This document shows positions 26,132-35,143 of a DNA stretch of 64,000 nt, one piece after another. How positions within the stretch are numbered: position 1 is the stretch's first letter; each line of letters begins with the position of its first letter. This stretch comes from Duganella sacchari (GTDB lineage: Bacteria; Pseudomonadota; Gammaproteobacteria; Burkholderiales; Burkholderiaceae_D). A model generated the notes under the pieces. The model was not told the origin of the DNA and did not search any database. It worked only from the letters and a program-made list of their open reading frames with translations. The stretch lies in contig NZ_FRCX01000002.1 of the NCBI RefSeq assembly GCF_900143065.1, positions 248,001 to 312,000 of the forward strand, in the 5' to 3' direction. The position numbers were made by a program, and so were the translations under genes.

Positions 26132-26917
26132 TTATTCGCTGCGGAAATAACGCCCTGGCGGCATACCGAAATGGCGTTTGAACATGGCGATGAAGTTGCT
26201 GGTAGTGGCGTACCCCAGCGTGTCCGATACGGCATTGACGGACTTCCCCTGTGCCAGCAGTTCCAGCGCGACCGCCAGCTGGAACTGTTCCCGCCACTGC
26301 CCAAAACTGCCGCCAGTTTCGCTCTGGAACAAGCGGCTCATGGTGCGCGTGGACAGCCCGGCCCACGCCGCCCATTGGGCCAGGCTGCGGCCATCTCCCG
26401 GCGCCGCCGCCAGCGCGCTGGTGACGCGCAACAGGCGGCGGTCTTGCGGCATCGGTATATGCAATGTCATTTGAGGCTGTTGCTGCAATTCGTCCAGCAG
26501 GACCGCCATGACACGTTGCTGAGGCGGCGTCAGCGACTGTTGCGTGCCCCATGTCACCGCTTGCCGCACCAGCGCACGCATGATCTCAGTGACGCCGATC
26601 ACCGTGGGATGGGACGGCAGGCGCGCGCTGGCCGCCGGTGTCAGCAAGATGCTCCAGCCGCTCATGGCGCCGCTGATACTGACCTGATGTTCCTCGCCTG
26701 GCGGTATCCAGCCGGCCCGCCGCGGCGGCAGCAGCCAGGTGCCGGACGCCGTACGGACCTGCATCAGTCCGCTCTCGATGCAGAAGATCTGGCCGCGGTA
26801 ATGGCGATGGCTGGGGTAATTCCTTGTGCCGAGCTGGAATTCGGTGTCAGCGCGGGTGTCGCCCCATTGGACGATCAGTTCCGGGCCGTCACGTTGTTCG
26901 CTCTGATCTTGCGGCAT
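26132..26917 (-). CDS. AraC-family transcriptional regulator with cupin sensor
   Basis: 261 residues. The N-terminal cupin-like part has YPSHRHYRGQIFCIESGLMQ and PPRRAGWIPPGEEHQV, typical of the AraC_binding/RhaS-like sensors without a second effector domain. Residues 165-261 hold two HTH motifs (SLAQWAAWAGLSTRTMSRLF and NAVSDTLGYATTSNFIAMFK, ending FGMPPGRYFRSE). Divergent from the FAD monooxygenase with about 98 bases between, so it likely controls that gene. Confidence 0.88.
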   Translation of the reverse strand: MPQDQSEQRDGPELIVQWGDTRADTEFQLGTRNYPSHRHYRGQIFCIESGLMQVRTASGTWLLPPRRAGWIPPGEEHQVSISGAMSGWSILLTPAASARLPSHPTVIGVTEIMRALVRQAVTWGTQQSLTPPQQRVMAVLLDELQQQPQMTLHIPMPQDRRLLRVTSALAAAPGDGRSLAQWAAWAGLSTRTMSRLFQSETGGSFGQWREQFQLAVALELLAQGKSVNAVSDTLGYATTSNFIAMFKRHFGMPPGRYFRSE

Positions 26918-27015
26918 GGCTCAAATTCATTATTTTTAGACCAAACAACGTTATCACTTGTAGCCTTTCTTGTCGAATACTGAACAGCGTTTCCACGAGA
27001 TAGGATTTGTCATTC

Positions 27016-28200
27016 ATGAGCAATACAGCATTTCATGTCGCCATCATCGGCGCTGGCCTGGGCGGATTGTGCCTGGCGCAGGGATTGAAGAAACACGGGA
27101 TTGCATGCGATGTATTTGAGCGCGATGCTGCGCTCGACAGCCGCCCGCAGGGCTACCGCCTCCGTATCAACGCTGATGGCCAGCGGGCGCTGCAACACTG
27201 TCTATCGCCCCGGCAGTTCGCGCTGTTCAAGGCCAGCTGCGCCGATGATTTGCCGCGCACGCAAGCACTTGATGCGCAACTGGGGGTGGATACGCGCTGG
27301 ATCGATGCCTGGCGCGATGATGCCGACGCTGGCAAGGAGCAGGAACTCAAAGCGGACCGCCAGATGCTGCGCGAAGTGCTCATGTGCGGCATTGAGGACC
27401 GGGTTCACTTCAATAAAGCGCTGCATGAATTGAACCAGCATGGCGACGAAGTGATGGCTGGCTTTGCGGATGGCAGCCACTGCCGCAGCAGCTTGCTGGT
27501 CGGCGCGGATGGCAGTAATTCCCGTGTTGCGGCGCTGCGCTTCCCGCAGGTACGGGGGCTGGACACCGGCGCGGTGTGCATTTACGGAAAAATGCCGCTG
27601 GAGAAAGGGATGCCGACGCAGATCGCGCCACTCCTGCGGGAAGGTACCTCGGTGATATTCGACGCCAATCTGGCGGTGGTGGTGGACGCGATGCAGTTCG
27701 CGCCCTCGCCTCTGCTCGATACATTTGGCTTGCGCGCGGTCCCCGATTATCTGTACTGGGCCATCATCGGCCTGCGCGCGCGTTTTGGTTTGGCCGGGGA
27801 TACCCCCTTGCCTGCCAACGATACGCAACTCCTGCATCGCATCAGCGCCGTCACGCGCGGGTGGTCGCCAGGCTTGAAAGCCTTGTTCGACGAGACGCCT
27901 GCCGGCCTGCGCGCCATGCTGCCGGTGCGGCAAGCGCCCTCGCCTGGCGCCTGGCCGGCCAGCCGGATTACCTTGCTCGGCGACGCTGCACACGTGATGA
28001 GTCCTGCCAGCGGCCTGGGCTGCAATACAGCCTTGCAGGACGCCGAGCTGTTGGTGCGCCAACTGGCTTCGGCAACGGCCGGCACGCTTGACCAGGCGAT
28101 CCGCTTCTATGAACAAGGCATGTGCGAGCAGGCTGGCGCTGCGTTGCGCTCGTCCGCATGCAGCGGCGTTCAACTGTATGGCGCACCGGCGGAGTGTTGA
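27016..28200 (+). CDS. FAD-dependent monooxygenase (PHBH-like)
   Basis: 394-residue flavoprotein hydroxylase. The FAD-binding GxGxxG is in VAIIGAGLGGLCLAQGL, the DG motif in LLVGADGSNSRV, and the GD motif in ITLLGDAAHVMSPASGLGCN. I use the ATG at 27016 with AGGA ten bases upstream instead of a TTG at 27007. The group includes enzymes hydroxylating aromatics, tetracyclines and polyketides; substrate is not readable. Paired with a divergent AraC regulator, as often seen in antibiotic- or aromatic-modification loci. Confidence 0.87.
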   Translation: MSNTAFHVAIIGAGLGGLCLAQGLKKHGIACDVFERDAALDSRPQGYRLRINADGQRALQHCLSPRQFALFKASCADDLPRTQALDAQLGVDTRWIDAWRDDADAGKEQELKADRQMLREVLMCGIEDRVHFNKALHELNQHGDEVMAGFADGSHCRSSLLVGADGSNSRVAALRFPQVRGLDTGAVCIYGKMPLEKGMPTQIAPLLREGTSVIFDANLAVVVDAMQFAPSPLLDTFGLRAVPDYLYWAIIGLRARFGLAGDTPLPANDTQLLHRISAVTRGWSPGLKALFDETPAGLRAMLPVRQAPSPGAWPASRITLLGDAAHVMSPASGLGCNTALQDAELLVRQLASATAGTLDQAIRFYEQGMCEQAGAALRSSACSGVQLYGAPAEC

Positions 28201-28302
28201 CGGGCGGAGCGACTTTCGGCGAGTTGTGCACAATCGACAACAAAATTTCTAATACGTATTGTGACATTTAGCTAATTCAGTAATACTAAAATTGAAACTT
28301 TT

Positions 28303-28326
28303 GCATGCCTTATTGATAAGGAATGC
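28303..28326. promoter_or_regulatory. Hairpin/operator-like palindrome upstream of the metalloprotease
   Basis: CCTTAT-TG-ATAAGG (28308-28321) is a perfect palindrome, extended outward by GCAT/ATGC (28303-28306 and 28323-28326). It lies about 85 bases before the protease start and could be a regulator site or a leader hairpin. Confidence 0.4.
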
Positions 28327-28408
28327 ATGTTTCCATTGGGCATCACTGTTGCGCCACGAAGGGACGACCGATTTTCGACTAACCACCAGACGAAAGGGTA
28401 ATGCAGGC

Positions 28409-31396
28409 ATGAAACGATCAGACCACCCGTCGACACCCCGCCTCAAAAAGACCGGGACCACTTTGCGCTCTACCGCTGGACGCATGTTATTTGCCTTCAT
28501 GGCTGCAGGCTGGGCCATCCCCGGCTCCGCCGCCGTGAGCGCGCCAGACCTTACCGTCCAGACCCTGCCTACGGGCGACTTCTGGCAGGACGTCGGCGAC
28601 GGCAGGAGCACCAAGGCGGCTACCGCCCTCGCCTCCGGTCCACGCAAATTCCACGCCGCCAAGCTGAACCGCTCCGGTTTGCAGGGCTTTGCCAGAAGCG
28701 CACCACTGGAGCGTAGCGCCGACGCCGCCATCACGCCGCTGATCATTTCGCTGCCGCATCCGGATGGCGGCTACCAGCGTTTTGCCATCGTCGATTCGCC
28801 GATCATGGAAGCTGGCCTGGCCGCCAGGCACCCGGAAATCAAGACCTATGCCGGCAAGGGCATCGACGATCCTAACGCCAGCCTGCGCATGGACATCACC
28901 CCGCTCGGCCTGCACGCTTCGGTGCGTACGCCCAAAGGCGCCTGGTATGTCGATCCGCAAGCGGTGCTCGACGACAGTGTCTACAACAGCTATCACAGCC
29001 GCGATTTGCCGAACGTGCACGGCGCGCTGCGCGAGGCACCATTGACCGATGCCCAGGTCGCGCTGTCGAAAGGCTTCTACCACGCTGACGAAGCGGTCGA
29101 AGTGCGCGGTGCCGGCTTCACGCCGGGGGCGGCCGTCACCGTCTCGGTCAGTGCTGAAGGCGACAGTGGCAACCGCCAGAGCCTGGTGGTCAACGCCGAC
29201 AGCGAAGGCGTGATCAACACCACGCTGGTGGCCGACCCATCGCGCAATACCGGCGCCTTCGAGGTCAGCGCCAGCGACGGCCGCAGCACCAGCACCGTGG
29301 CCTACCACGTGGTGGACGACCAGGTTGCGGCCGCACCGGCGTCCGGCAACCAGCTGCGTACCTACCGCCTGGCGCTGGTCACCGATCCGTCCTACGCTAC
29401 CTACTTCGGCGGCTCGGCCAACGTCACCGCTGCCAAGGTCAGCCTGATCAACCGCGTGACCCAGGTCTATGAAGACGAGACCGCGATCCGCCTGGTGCTG
29501 ATCAACAATACCGACGCGCTGAACCTCGACACCGCCGCGCAAATGACCGGCACTAACGGTCCTTGCGGCGGCGCCGCGTGCTTTACCGCTTCCCAGGTGT
29601 CGAGCTGCGGCAGCGCGACGCTGACCCGCAACCGCGTAGTCGCCGGCCTGCTGGCAGGCGCTGGCAACTTTGACATCGGCCACATCGCGCTGGGCCTTGA
29701 CGGCGGCGGCATCGCCAGTCTGGGCGTGGTGGGCGGTAGTGGCAAGGCGCAGGGTTGCACCGGCATTCCAACCCCGGTCGGCGACTTTTACGCAGTTGAC
29801 TACGTGGCGCATGAAATGGGCCACCAGTTTGCCGGCAACCACACCTTCAACGGCGTGGTCGGCAGTTGCTCGGGCAGCAACCGCAACGCGGGTACGTCGG
29901 TGGAACCGGGCAGCGGTTCCTCGATCATGGCCTATGCCGGCATTTGCGGCAGCGACAACCTGCAAACCCACAGCGACGCCTATTGGTCGCAGCGCAGCTT
30001 CGATGAAATCGTCGCCTACACTGCAGGCGCCGAAACCAATCTGAACGAAGTGCAGAACCTGGTGCTGTCCAACTTTGGCAGCGGCCAGCAGTTCAAGCTG
30101 AGCTACAAGGGCAACAAGTCGGTCGCCATCATCAACGGCAGCAACTTCACCACCTCCGGCCTCAAGGCGGCGATTGAAGGCATCAGCGGCTGGCCTGCGG
30201 GTGGCGTCGTCACCGTGAGCACGCTGAGCAACAATGCCGCGACCTTCACCTTCAGCGGCACGCTGCTCGGCACCAATGTAGCGCCGCTGCAGCTCACCGA
30301 TTGCAGTGGTGCTTGCACCGGCTATGTCGGGGAAATCACGGCCGGTGGCCCGACTACCCGCCGCGGCGCGCTATCGTTCACGGGCAATACCTCGCCCGTG
30401 GTGACGGTTGCCGCCAGCTACGTCATCCCGGTGCGTACGCCGTTCGCGCTGACCGGCAGCGCCGTGGATGCGGAAGGCGATACGCTGACCTATCTGTGGG
30501 AACAGAACGACCGCGCTGCCGGCGCAGGTACCGGTCTGGTCAGCAATACCAAGACCAACGGTCCGCTGTTCCGTCAGTTTGGCGTGCGCGCCGTGGTCAG
30601 CGCCGACGACACCATCAAGTATGGTTCGCCGGGTGAAAACCACGTCAGCACCAATCCGACCCGCGTGTTCCCGGACCTGGCGCAGATCCTGGCCAACAAC
30701 ACCAACGCTGAAACCGGTGCCTGCCCGGCCGCTTCGGCGACGCCAACCCCGGCCCAGATCGAGTGCTTCTCGGAGTACCTGCCAACGGCGGACTATGTGG
30801 GCTTCAGCGCCAACGCCAATCCGGCGGCGCTGAACTTCCGCCTGACCGCGCGTGACGGCCGTGGTGGTGTCGGCAATGCCAGCACCCGTCTGGTACTGGC
30901 TGCGGGCGCCGGCCCCTTCCTGGTCACTTCGCCCAACACTGCGGTGTCGCTCGATGCGGGCTCGACCCAGACCGTGACCTGGAACGTGGCCAACACCAAT
31001 GCTGCCCCGGTCAGCACTGCCAACGTCAAGATCAGCCTGTCCGTCGACGGCGGCAACACCTATCCGTACACGCTGGCGGAAAGCACCGCCAACAATGGCA
31101 GCAAGGCAGTCACGCTGCCACTGGTGGCCAGCACTACCGCGCGCATCAAGGTGGAAGCGGTAGGCAACGTCTTCTTCGACGTCTCCAATGCCAACTTCAC
31201 GATCCGCCTGGTGGGCGACGTCAATGGTGACGGCAGCCTCGGCTGCGACGACTACGCCATCATCAAGGGCGCGCTGGGCAAACGCAGCGGCCAGGCTGGC
31301 TACGATGCGCGTGCCGACCTGTACCAGGATGGCGTGATCGACGCGCGCGACCTGACGCAGGTGTCGCAACGCATTGCGGGCGGCTGCCACATCTAA
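28409..31396 (+). CDS. Secreted M12B-like zinc metalloprotease with C-terminal dockerin
   Basis: 995 residues from MKRSDHPSTPRLKK. A signal peptide follows (LFAFMAAGWAIPGSAAVSA). Residues ~35-230 resemble a propeptide/IPT-like region; the catalytic domain holds HEMGHQFAGNHTFNG (zinc HExxHxxGxxH, first His about 468) and SIMAYAG as Met-turn, as in reprolysin-like proteases. After this come beta-sandwich repeats (VVTVAASYVIPVRTPFALTG; NTAVSLDAGSTQTVTWNVAN). Residues 935-995 form a type I dockerin: two Ca-binding loops, DVNGDGSLGCDD and DLYQDGVIDARD, each followed by a helix. The next gene encodes a cohesin protein with PEP-CTERM anchor. A longer start at 28292 would bury the signal peptide, so I reject it. 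Confidence 0.86.
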   Translation: MKRSDHPSTPRLKKTGTTLRSTAGRMLFAFMAAGWAIPGSAAVSAPDLTVQTLPTGDFWQDVGDGRSTKAATALASGPRKFHAAKLNRSGLQGFARSAPLERSADAAITPLIISLPHPDGGYQRFAIVDSPIMEAGLAARHPEIKTYAGKGIDDPNASLRMDITPLGLHASVRTPKGAWYVDPQAVLDDSVYNSYHSRDLPNVHGALREAPLTDAQVALSKGFYHADEAVEVRGAGFTPGAAVTVSVSAEGDSGNRQSLVVNADSEGVINTTLVADPSRNTGAFEVSASDGRSTSTVAYHVVDDQVAAAPASGNQLRTYRLALVTDPSYATYFGGSANVTAAKVSLINRVTQVYEDETAIRLVLINNTDALNLDTAAQMTGTNGPCGGAACFTASQVSSCGSATLTRNRVVAGLLAGAGNFDIGHIALGLDGGGIASLGVVGGSGKAQGCTGIPTPVGDFYAVDYVAHEMGHQFAGNHTFNGVVGSCSGSNRNAGTSVEPGSGSSIMAYAGICGSDNLQTHSDAYWSQRSFDEIVAYTAGAETNLNEVQNLVLSNFGSGQQFKLSYKGNKSVAIINGSNFTTSGLKAAIEGISGWPAGGVVTVSTLSNNAATFTFSGTLLGTNVAPLQLTDCSGACTGYVGEITAGGPTTRRGALSFTGNTSPVVTVAASYVIPVRTPFALTGSAVDAEGDTLTYLWEQNDRAAGAGTGLVSNTKTNGPLFRQFGVRAVVSADDTIKYGSPGENHVSTNPTRVFPDLAQILANNTNAETGACPAASATPTPAQIECFSEYLPTADYVGFSANANPAALNFRLTARDGRGGVGNASTRLVLAAGAGPFLVTSPNTAVSLDAGSTQTVTWNVANTNAAPVSTANVKISLSVDGGNTYPYTLAESTANNGSKAVTLPLVASTTARIKVEAVGNVFFDVSNANFTIRLVGDVNGDGSLGCDDYAIIKGALGKRSGQAGYDARADLYQDGVIDARDLTQVSQRIAGGCHI

Positions 31397-31412
31397 GCCG
31401 CAGCACCTGAAC

Positions 31413-31437
31413 GGCGCCGCCATGCCGTGGCGGTGCC
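31413..31437 (+). other. GC hairpin between the metalloprotease and cohesin genes
   Basis: Stem GGC(G)CCGCCA with TGGCGG(T)GCC around a five-base loop, 17 bases after the protease stop. There is no U-run, so it is more likely an RNA-processing or partial attenuation hairpin inside a two-gene transcript than a full terminator. Confidence 0.5.
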
Positions 31438-31466
31438 GATCCCGAATCCTAGCTTGAGGAATAACC

Positions 31467-32051
31467 ATGTTGAGTATGAATAAACTGAAATACGCGGCCG
31501 GTGCCGCGCTGCTGGCTTCCGCCTTTGCCGCACCGTCGGCCTACGCCGCCGATCCGGTGCTGAGCATTGTGGCCACCCCGTCGAGCGGCGTGGTCGGTTC
31601 AACCATCGATCTGGACATCACCATTTCCGGTGTCAGCGACCTGTATGGCTACAATTTCTCGCTGCTGTTCAATCCGGCCTACCTGCGGGCGTCCAGCGCC
31701 AGCGAAGGCGCCTTCCTGGGGGCGGCTGGCGGCGCCACCGACTTTGGCGTGGCTGATCTGTCCGGTACGCCGGGCCAGGTGTTCTATGTGTACGGCACCC
31801 GGTTTGGTCCGGTGCCGGGCGCCAATGGCGGCGGCATACTGGCGCATCTGCGTTTCGATGTCATCGGCGCCGGCACCAGCACGCTGAGCTTTGCCGATGT
31901 GGCGTTTGTGAACTCGCTCAACGGCGACATCACGCCGCAACTGGGTACAAAAACGCTGGTGACCAGCGCCGTGCCGGAACCGCAAACCTATCTGATGATG
32001 GGCGTGGGCCTGATCGGTCTGGCGGCGCTGCGCCGCCGTCAGGTCAGCTAG
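31467..32051 (+). CDS. Cohesin-domain protein with PEP-CTERM surface anchor
   Basis: 194 residues. Signal peptide (KLKYAAGAALLASAFAAPSA, cleavage near AYA-A27), then a cohesin-like beta sandwich, residues 30-160: VGSTIDLDITISGVSDLYGY, FSLLFNPAYLRASSASEGAF and GGGILAHLRFDVIGAGTSTL. The C-terminus is a PEP-CTERM sorting signal: VPEP (169-172), a hydrophobic helix, then RRRQVS, used by exosortase/EpsH systems. The start at 31467 has GAGGA upstream. It lies 70 bases after the dockerin metalloprotease on the same strand. A protein that both binds dockerins and is anchored to the envelope would display the protease; binding between these two is inference. Confidence 0.83.
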   Translation: MLSMNKLKYAAGAALLASAFAAPSAYAADPVLSIVATPSSGVVGSTIDLDITISGVSDLYGYNFSLLFNPAYLRASSASEGAFLGAAGGATDFGVADLSGTPGQVFYVYGTRFGPVPGANGGGILAHLRFDVIGAGTSTLSFADVAFVNSLNGDITPQLGTKTLVTSAVPEPQTYLMMGVGLIGLAALRRRQVS

Positions 32052-32060
32052 CGAAGTGGC

Positions 32061-32099
32061 AGCCAGAGGCGCTTGCATCAGGCGGCGTCTCTGGCTTTA
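32061..32099 (+). terminator. Rho-independent-like terminator after the cohesin gene
   Basis: AGCCAGAG (32061-32068) pairs with CTCTGGCT (32089-32096), with a GCG-rich extension, followed by TTTAAAAATT. The T-run is short, so efficiency is uncertain. Confidence 0.6.
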
Positions 32100-32157
32100 A
32101 AAATTATTGAAGTGACAATTCGAGAGATAGTTTTCAAAAAGACAGCGTAAAGTAGTT

Positions 32158-32181
32158 GTTTGTAGGACTAGGCCTACAAAC
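32158..32181. promoter_or_regulatory. Perfect 9-bp inverted repeat upstream of the patatin gene
   Basis: GTTTGTAGG (32158-32166) and CCTACAAAC (32173-32181), six bases apart, 35 bases before the start. Size and symmetry suit a dimeric repressor site; a 5' UTR hairpin is the alternative. Confidence 0.5.
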
Positions 32182-32215
32182 ATCAGCATCGCCAACCTTC
32201 TTTGGGAAACTGCTC

Positions 32216-35110
32216 ATGTCGTTCAGCAACCGGATTCACACGTTCGCCACCACCCGCAAGGCATGGATCGCGAGCCTGACCACAATCGTCGCGCTGTGGC
32301 TGTTTTCCATGCAGCAAGCCTTGCGCCTGCCGGCCGGTTACGGTATCGAAGACTTCATGGGCTGGGCCAGCAATACCGATAATGCGGGCGGCATCCGCCA
32401 GGCCATCATCTATTGGGATTTCCTGCCGGTCTTCCACAACGGCCCCACGTATTACCTGCTGCTCGACACCTTCTGCTTTATTCCCCTGTACAGCTTGCTC
32501 ATCTATGGCGCCACGTCGGCCCTGCATATCCGTTTTACGCCGGGGAATTGGCTGCTAAGGGCACTGTGGCGGATAACGCCGTACTTGCTGTTGCTCCTGG
32601 TCCTGGACGACCTGGCCGAGAATCTGTCCGGCTTCAGCAAGCTGGGCTACCCCGTGCCGCATTACTTCGGCGCGCATGCCGACGTGTTTAATAAGCTCAA
32701 GTTCCCGTTTTTGTTTGCCACGCTACTGCCCGCGCTGTACTACATGCTGGCCTGGTGGCTGGGCTTCCATTGCAGCGACGCGGTAGTACAGCTGCGCCGC
32801 GAAAAATGGCATGGTTATATGGGCGTCGTTGGCCGCAGCCGTTACGTGCTGGGCGCGCTGGCGCTGTTTGCGGGCTTTACGCTGGTGATGGACCAATGCC
32901 GCGATGTGGTGCTGTCGATGGTCGACGGTGACATCAAGTGGCCGGTGCGGGTGACGGTGATCGTGCTCAACGCGCTGGCAGGCGCCATGTTCGCCTACTC
33001 CTGTTTCCTGTGGACGCGGCTGGTGTGCATGGTCGAGCGTATCAGCCTGCCGCAATTCACCACAGGCGCCGTGTCGTCTTCGGTGGGCTATTTCGCGCAG
33101 CAATGGGCACGCTTCCTCGCCCTGCTGCCGGCGTTGATGATGGTGATTCTGCTTGGCTACGTCACCGGCGACGCACTGGCGTCGTTGCGCATGCGGGGCC
33201 TGGACAACGTCAACGTGCTCGGCTGGCTCAGTTTTTTTGTGGCGCTGGTGGTGCTGCTGTGCTGGTTGTTCGTCAAAATACGTCAGTCCTTGCACAAGGA
33301 TAATCTGGCCAGCTACTACAACGCGATGGGCATTGGCCACCTGCTGGAGGAGCGGTCGCGGTTGCCACGTGGCGTGCCCGCAGTTTTCCAGCCGTTGGCC
33401 GATCTGCTGTCGCCGACCGCGCTGCCGCTGGTGGCGCTGTCGCTGCTGTTGCTGTTGCGCCTGATGCCGGGCTTGCAGCCGCAAGCATTTGCGGAACTCT
33501 GCCTGAGCCTGACCTGGTGGCTGGGCGTGGCCGGGGTACTGTCGCTGATCGAACAGCGCACCTCGGTGCCTTGGGGCCTGTTCCTGCTCATACTGATAGG
33601 CGTGCTGGGCCTGTACAACCTGACCAACAACCACCAGTTCTCCTTGCTAGCCCATGGCGCTGCATCGGACTCAGTCAAGGAATATCCGGCACTGGTGGGC
33701 GGCGTCATCATCGGGTTGCTGGCGGCGGTATGGTGGTTGCTCACACATACGCATCGGAAAACGCTCAGCAGCCCGACGGCCAGCGGCGGCCTGCTGTTCC
33801 TTGGCTATACCCTGTTGCTGGTGGTATTGCTATTTGGCGGGCTACGTTTTGCAGAACACCATAGCGAGCCAGCTTCCATGCTGACGGCGAAGGTGAAGCG
33901 AGACCTGCTGACCACCAAGTTACACCAGCGGGAAGACACGTCCAAGGTCTTGTACGTGGTGGCCGCCGAGGGGGGCGGCATCCGCAGTGCCTACTGGACT
34001 GCACTGATGCTGGCCAAGCTGCACGAGGCGCCGAAGCAGGAGGTGGCCAAGCGGCTGTTGGTGGTTAGCGGTGTCTCCGGCGGCGCCCTGGGGGCGGCAG
34101 CCTACCGCGCCTGCCTGCGCCAGCAAGATAGGCCGGTCAGTGAGTGCATCAAGACAGGCTTTGCAACGATGGACCCGCTATCGCCCATGCTGGAAGCGTT
34201 CATGATGGAGGATGTGCTGGCGCGTATCGTCCCGACCAGCCTGTGCGATGTGCCAGGCTGCGCTTACCTCAGCCGCGCCCTGCCCTTTGAGCGCGTCTGG
34301 ATCGCGGCGTTTCGCACCATGGCGCAGCCACTGAGCCCAGCCTGGCCCGGCGAGCCGGAACTCATGCTGAACAGCACCGCCGTCGAAACGGGCAACCGCA
34401 ACACCTTTTCGACCGTCAAGCTGGAACCGTACGAAATACCCACCAATAACGACATCATCGAGGAACTGGACGGCGAACCGCGCCTGGTGACGGCAGCCCA
34501 TGCCGCAGCGCGCTTCCCGTTTATCAACCCACTGGCGGTTGCAAAAGGTCCTGGGAAGAAGGATTTTCGCCATCTGGCCGACGGCGGTTACTACGACAAT
34601 AGCGGCGTAACCGCGCTGGCGGACCTGATGCCCACCATCCGCGAGCGCTATAAAACAAATCCGATCCGCCTGATCCTGATCCGCAATGGCCAGCCGGTGG
34701 CCGATTGCGAAAAAAAACGCCGGCTGGCGCCGCTGGCTGACTGTCTGAAAAACGAAGCGCCGGCGCACCAGGACCGGGATAATGCGTTGATGCAGCCGCT
34801 GAAAACACCGGGCCAGACCTTCTATGCCGATGCATTCGGGCCGCCCGCCACCTTGCTGCATGTCTCCGGCGTGGGCGCACATGGCCGTCAGCCGGCCGGT
34901 AGCGCCCTTTGGTACAGCGATAAAAAAGATCCCAACAAGCTCCAGCCGTGCACGCTGGATCAGGAAAGCAGCGTCAACCTGGTTCCGCTCGGCTGGTATC
35001 TGTCCGAAAGCGCCCGCCTGGCGCTGGAGCAGCAGGCGAACAAGGTGGATTTGTCCGCTTGTCTGAAAGAGTTCACGCCCGACGCTCCGGTCACAGCCGC
35101 CTTGCCGTAA
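32216..35110 (+). CDS. Membrane-anchored patatin-like phospholipase
   Basis: 964 residues from the ATG at 32216 (MSFSNRIHTFATTRKAWIAS). Residues 1-~545 contain roughly ten hydrophobic helices (for example LLRALWRITPYLLLLLVLDD, YVLGALALFAGFTLVM, LPLVALSLLLLLRL). The cytoplasmic-type patatin domain follows: oxyanion GGGIR near residue 585, nucleophile Ser in VVSGVSGGALG near 618, and the catalytic Asp in LADGGYYDNSGV near 788. Patatin enzymes hydrolyse phospholipid acyl chains by a Ser-Asp dyad. The fusion to such a large membrane region is uncommon but occurs in proteobacteria. Single-gene unit with its own inverted-repeat operator and a terminator downstream. Confidence 0.85.
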   Translation: MSFSNRIHTFATTRKAWIASLTTIVALWLFSMQQALRLPAGYGIEDFMGWASNTDNAGGIRQAIIYWDFLPVFHNGPTYYLLLDTFCFIPLYSLLIYGATSALHIRFTPGNWLLRALWRITPYLLLLLVLDDLAENLSGFSKLGYPVPHYFGAHADVFNKLKFPFLFATLLPALYYMLAWWLGFHCSDAVVQLRREKWHGYMGVVGRSRYVLGALALFAGFTLVMDQCRDVVLSMVDGDIKWPVRVTVIVLNALAGAMFAYSCFLWTRLVCMVERISLPQFTTGAVSSSVGYFAQQWARFLALLPALMMVILLGYVTGDALASLRMRGLDNVNVLGWLSFFVALVVLLCWLFVKIRQSLHKDNLASYYNAMGIGHLLEERSRLPRGVPAVFQPLADLLSPTALPLVALSLLLLLRLMPGLQPQAFAELCLSLTWWLGVAGVLSLIEQRTSVPWGLFLLILIGVLGLYNLTNNHQFSLLAHGAASDSVKEYPALVGGVIIGLLAAVWWLLTHTHRKTLSSPTASGGLLFLGYTLLLVVLLFGGLRFAEHHSEPASMLTAKVKRDLLTTKLHQREDTSKVLYVVAAEGGGIRSAYWTALMLAKLHEAPKQEVAKRLLVVSGVSGGALGAAAYRACLRQQDRPVSECIKTGFATMDPLSPMLEAFMMEDVLARIVPTSLCDVPGCAYLSRALPFERVWIAAFRTMAQPLSPAWPGEPELMLNSTAVETGNRNTFSTVKLEPYEIPTNNDIIEELDGEPRLVTAAHAAARFPFINPLAVAKGPGKKDFRHLADGGYYDNSGVTALADLMPTIRERYKTNPIRLILIRNGQPVADCEKKRRLAPLADCLKNEAPAHQDRDNALMQPLKTPGQTFYADAFGPPATLLHVSGVGAHGRQPAGSALWYSDKKDPNKLQPCTLDQESSVNLVPLGWYLSESARLALEQQANKVDLSACLKEFTPDAPVTAALP

Positions 35111-35115
35111 CTTGT

Positions 35116-35143
35116 AAATTAGCGTTACGCGTAACGCTAATTT
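35116..35143. terminator. 28-bp perfect palindrome, bidirectional terminator
   Basis: AAATTAGCGTTACG (35116-35129) is followed directly by its exact complement CGTAACGCTAATTT. Flanking A/T runs serve both strands, and the site separates the converging patatin (+) and SDR (-) genes; it overlaps the SDR stop. It probably ends the whole NRPS operon transcript. Confidence 0.8.
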
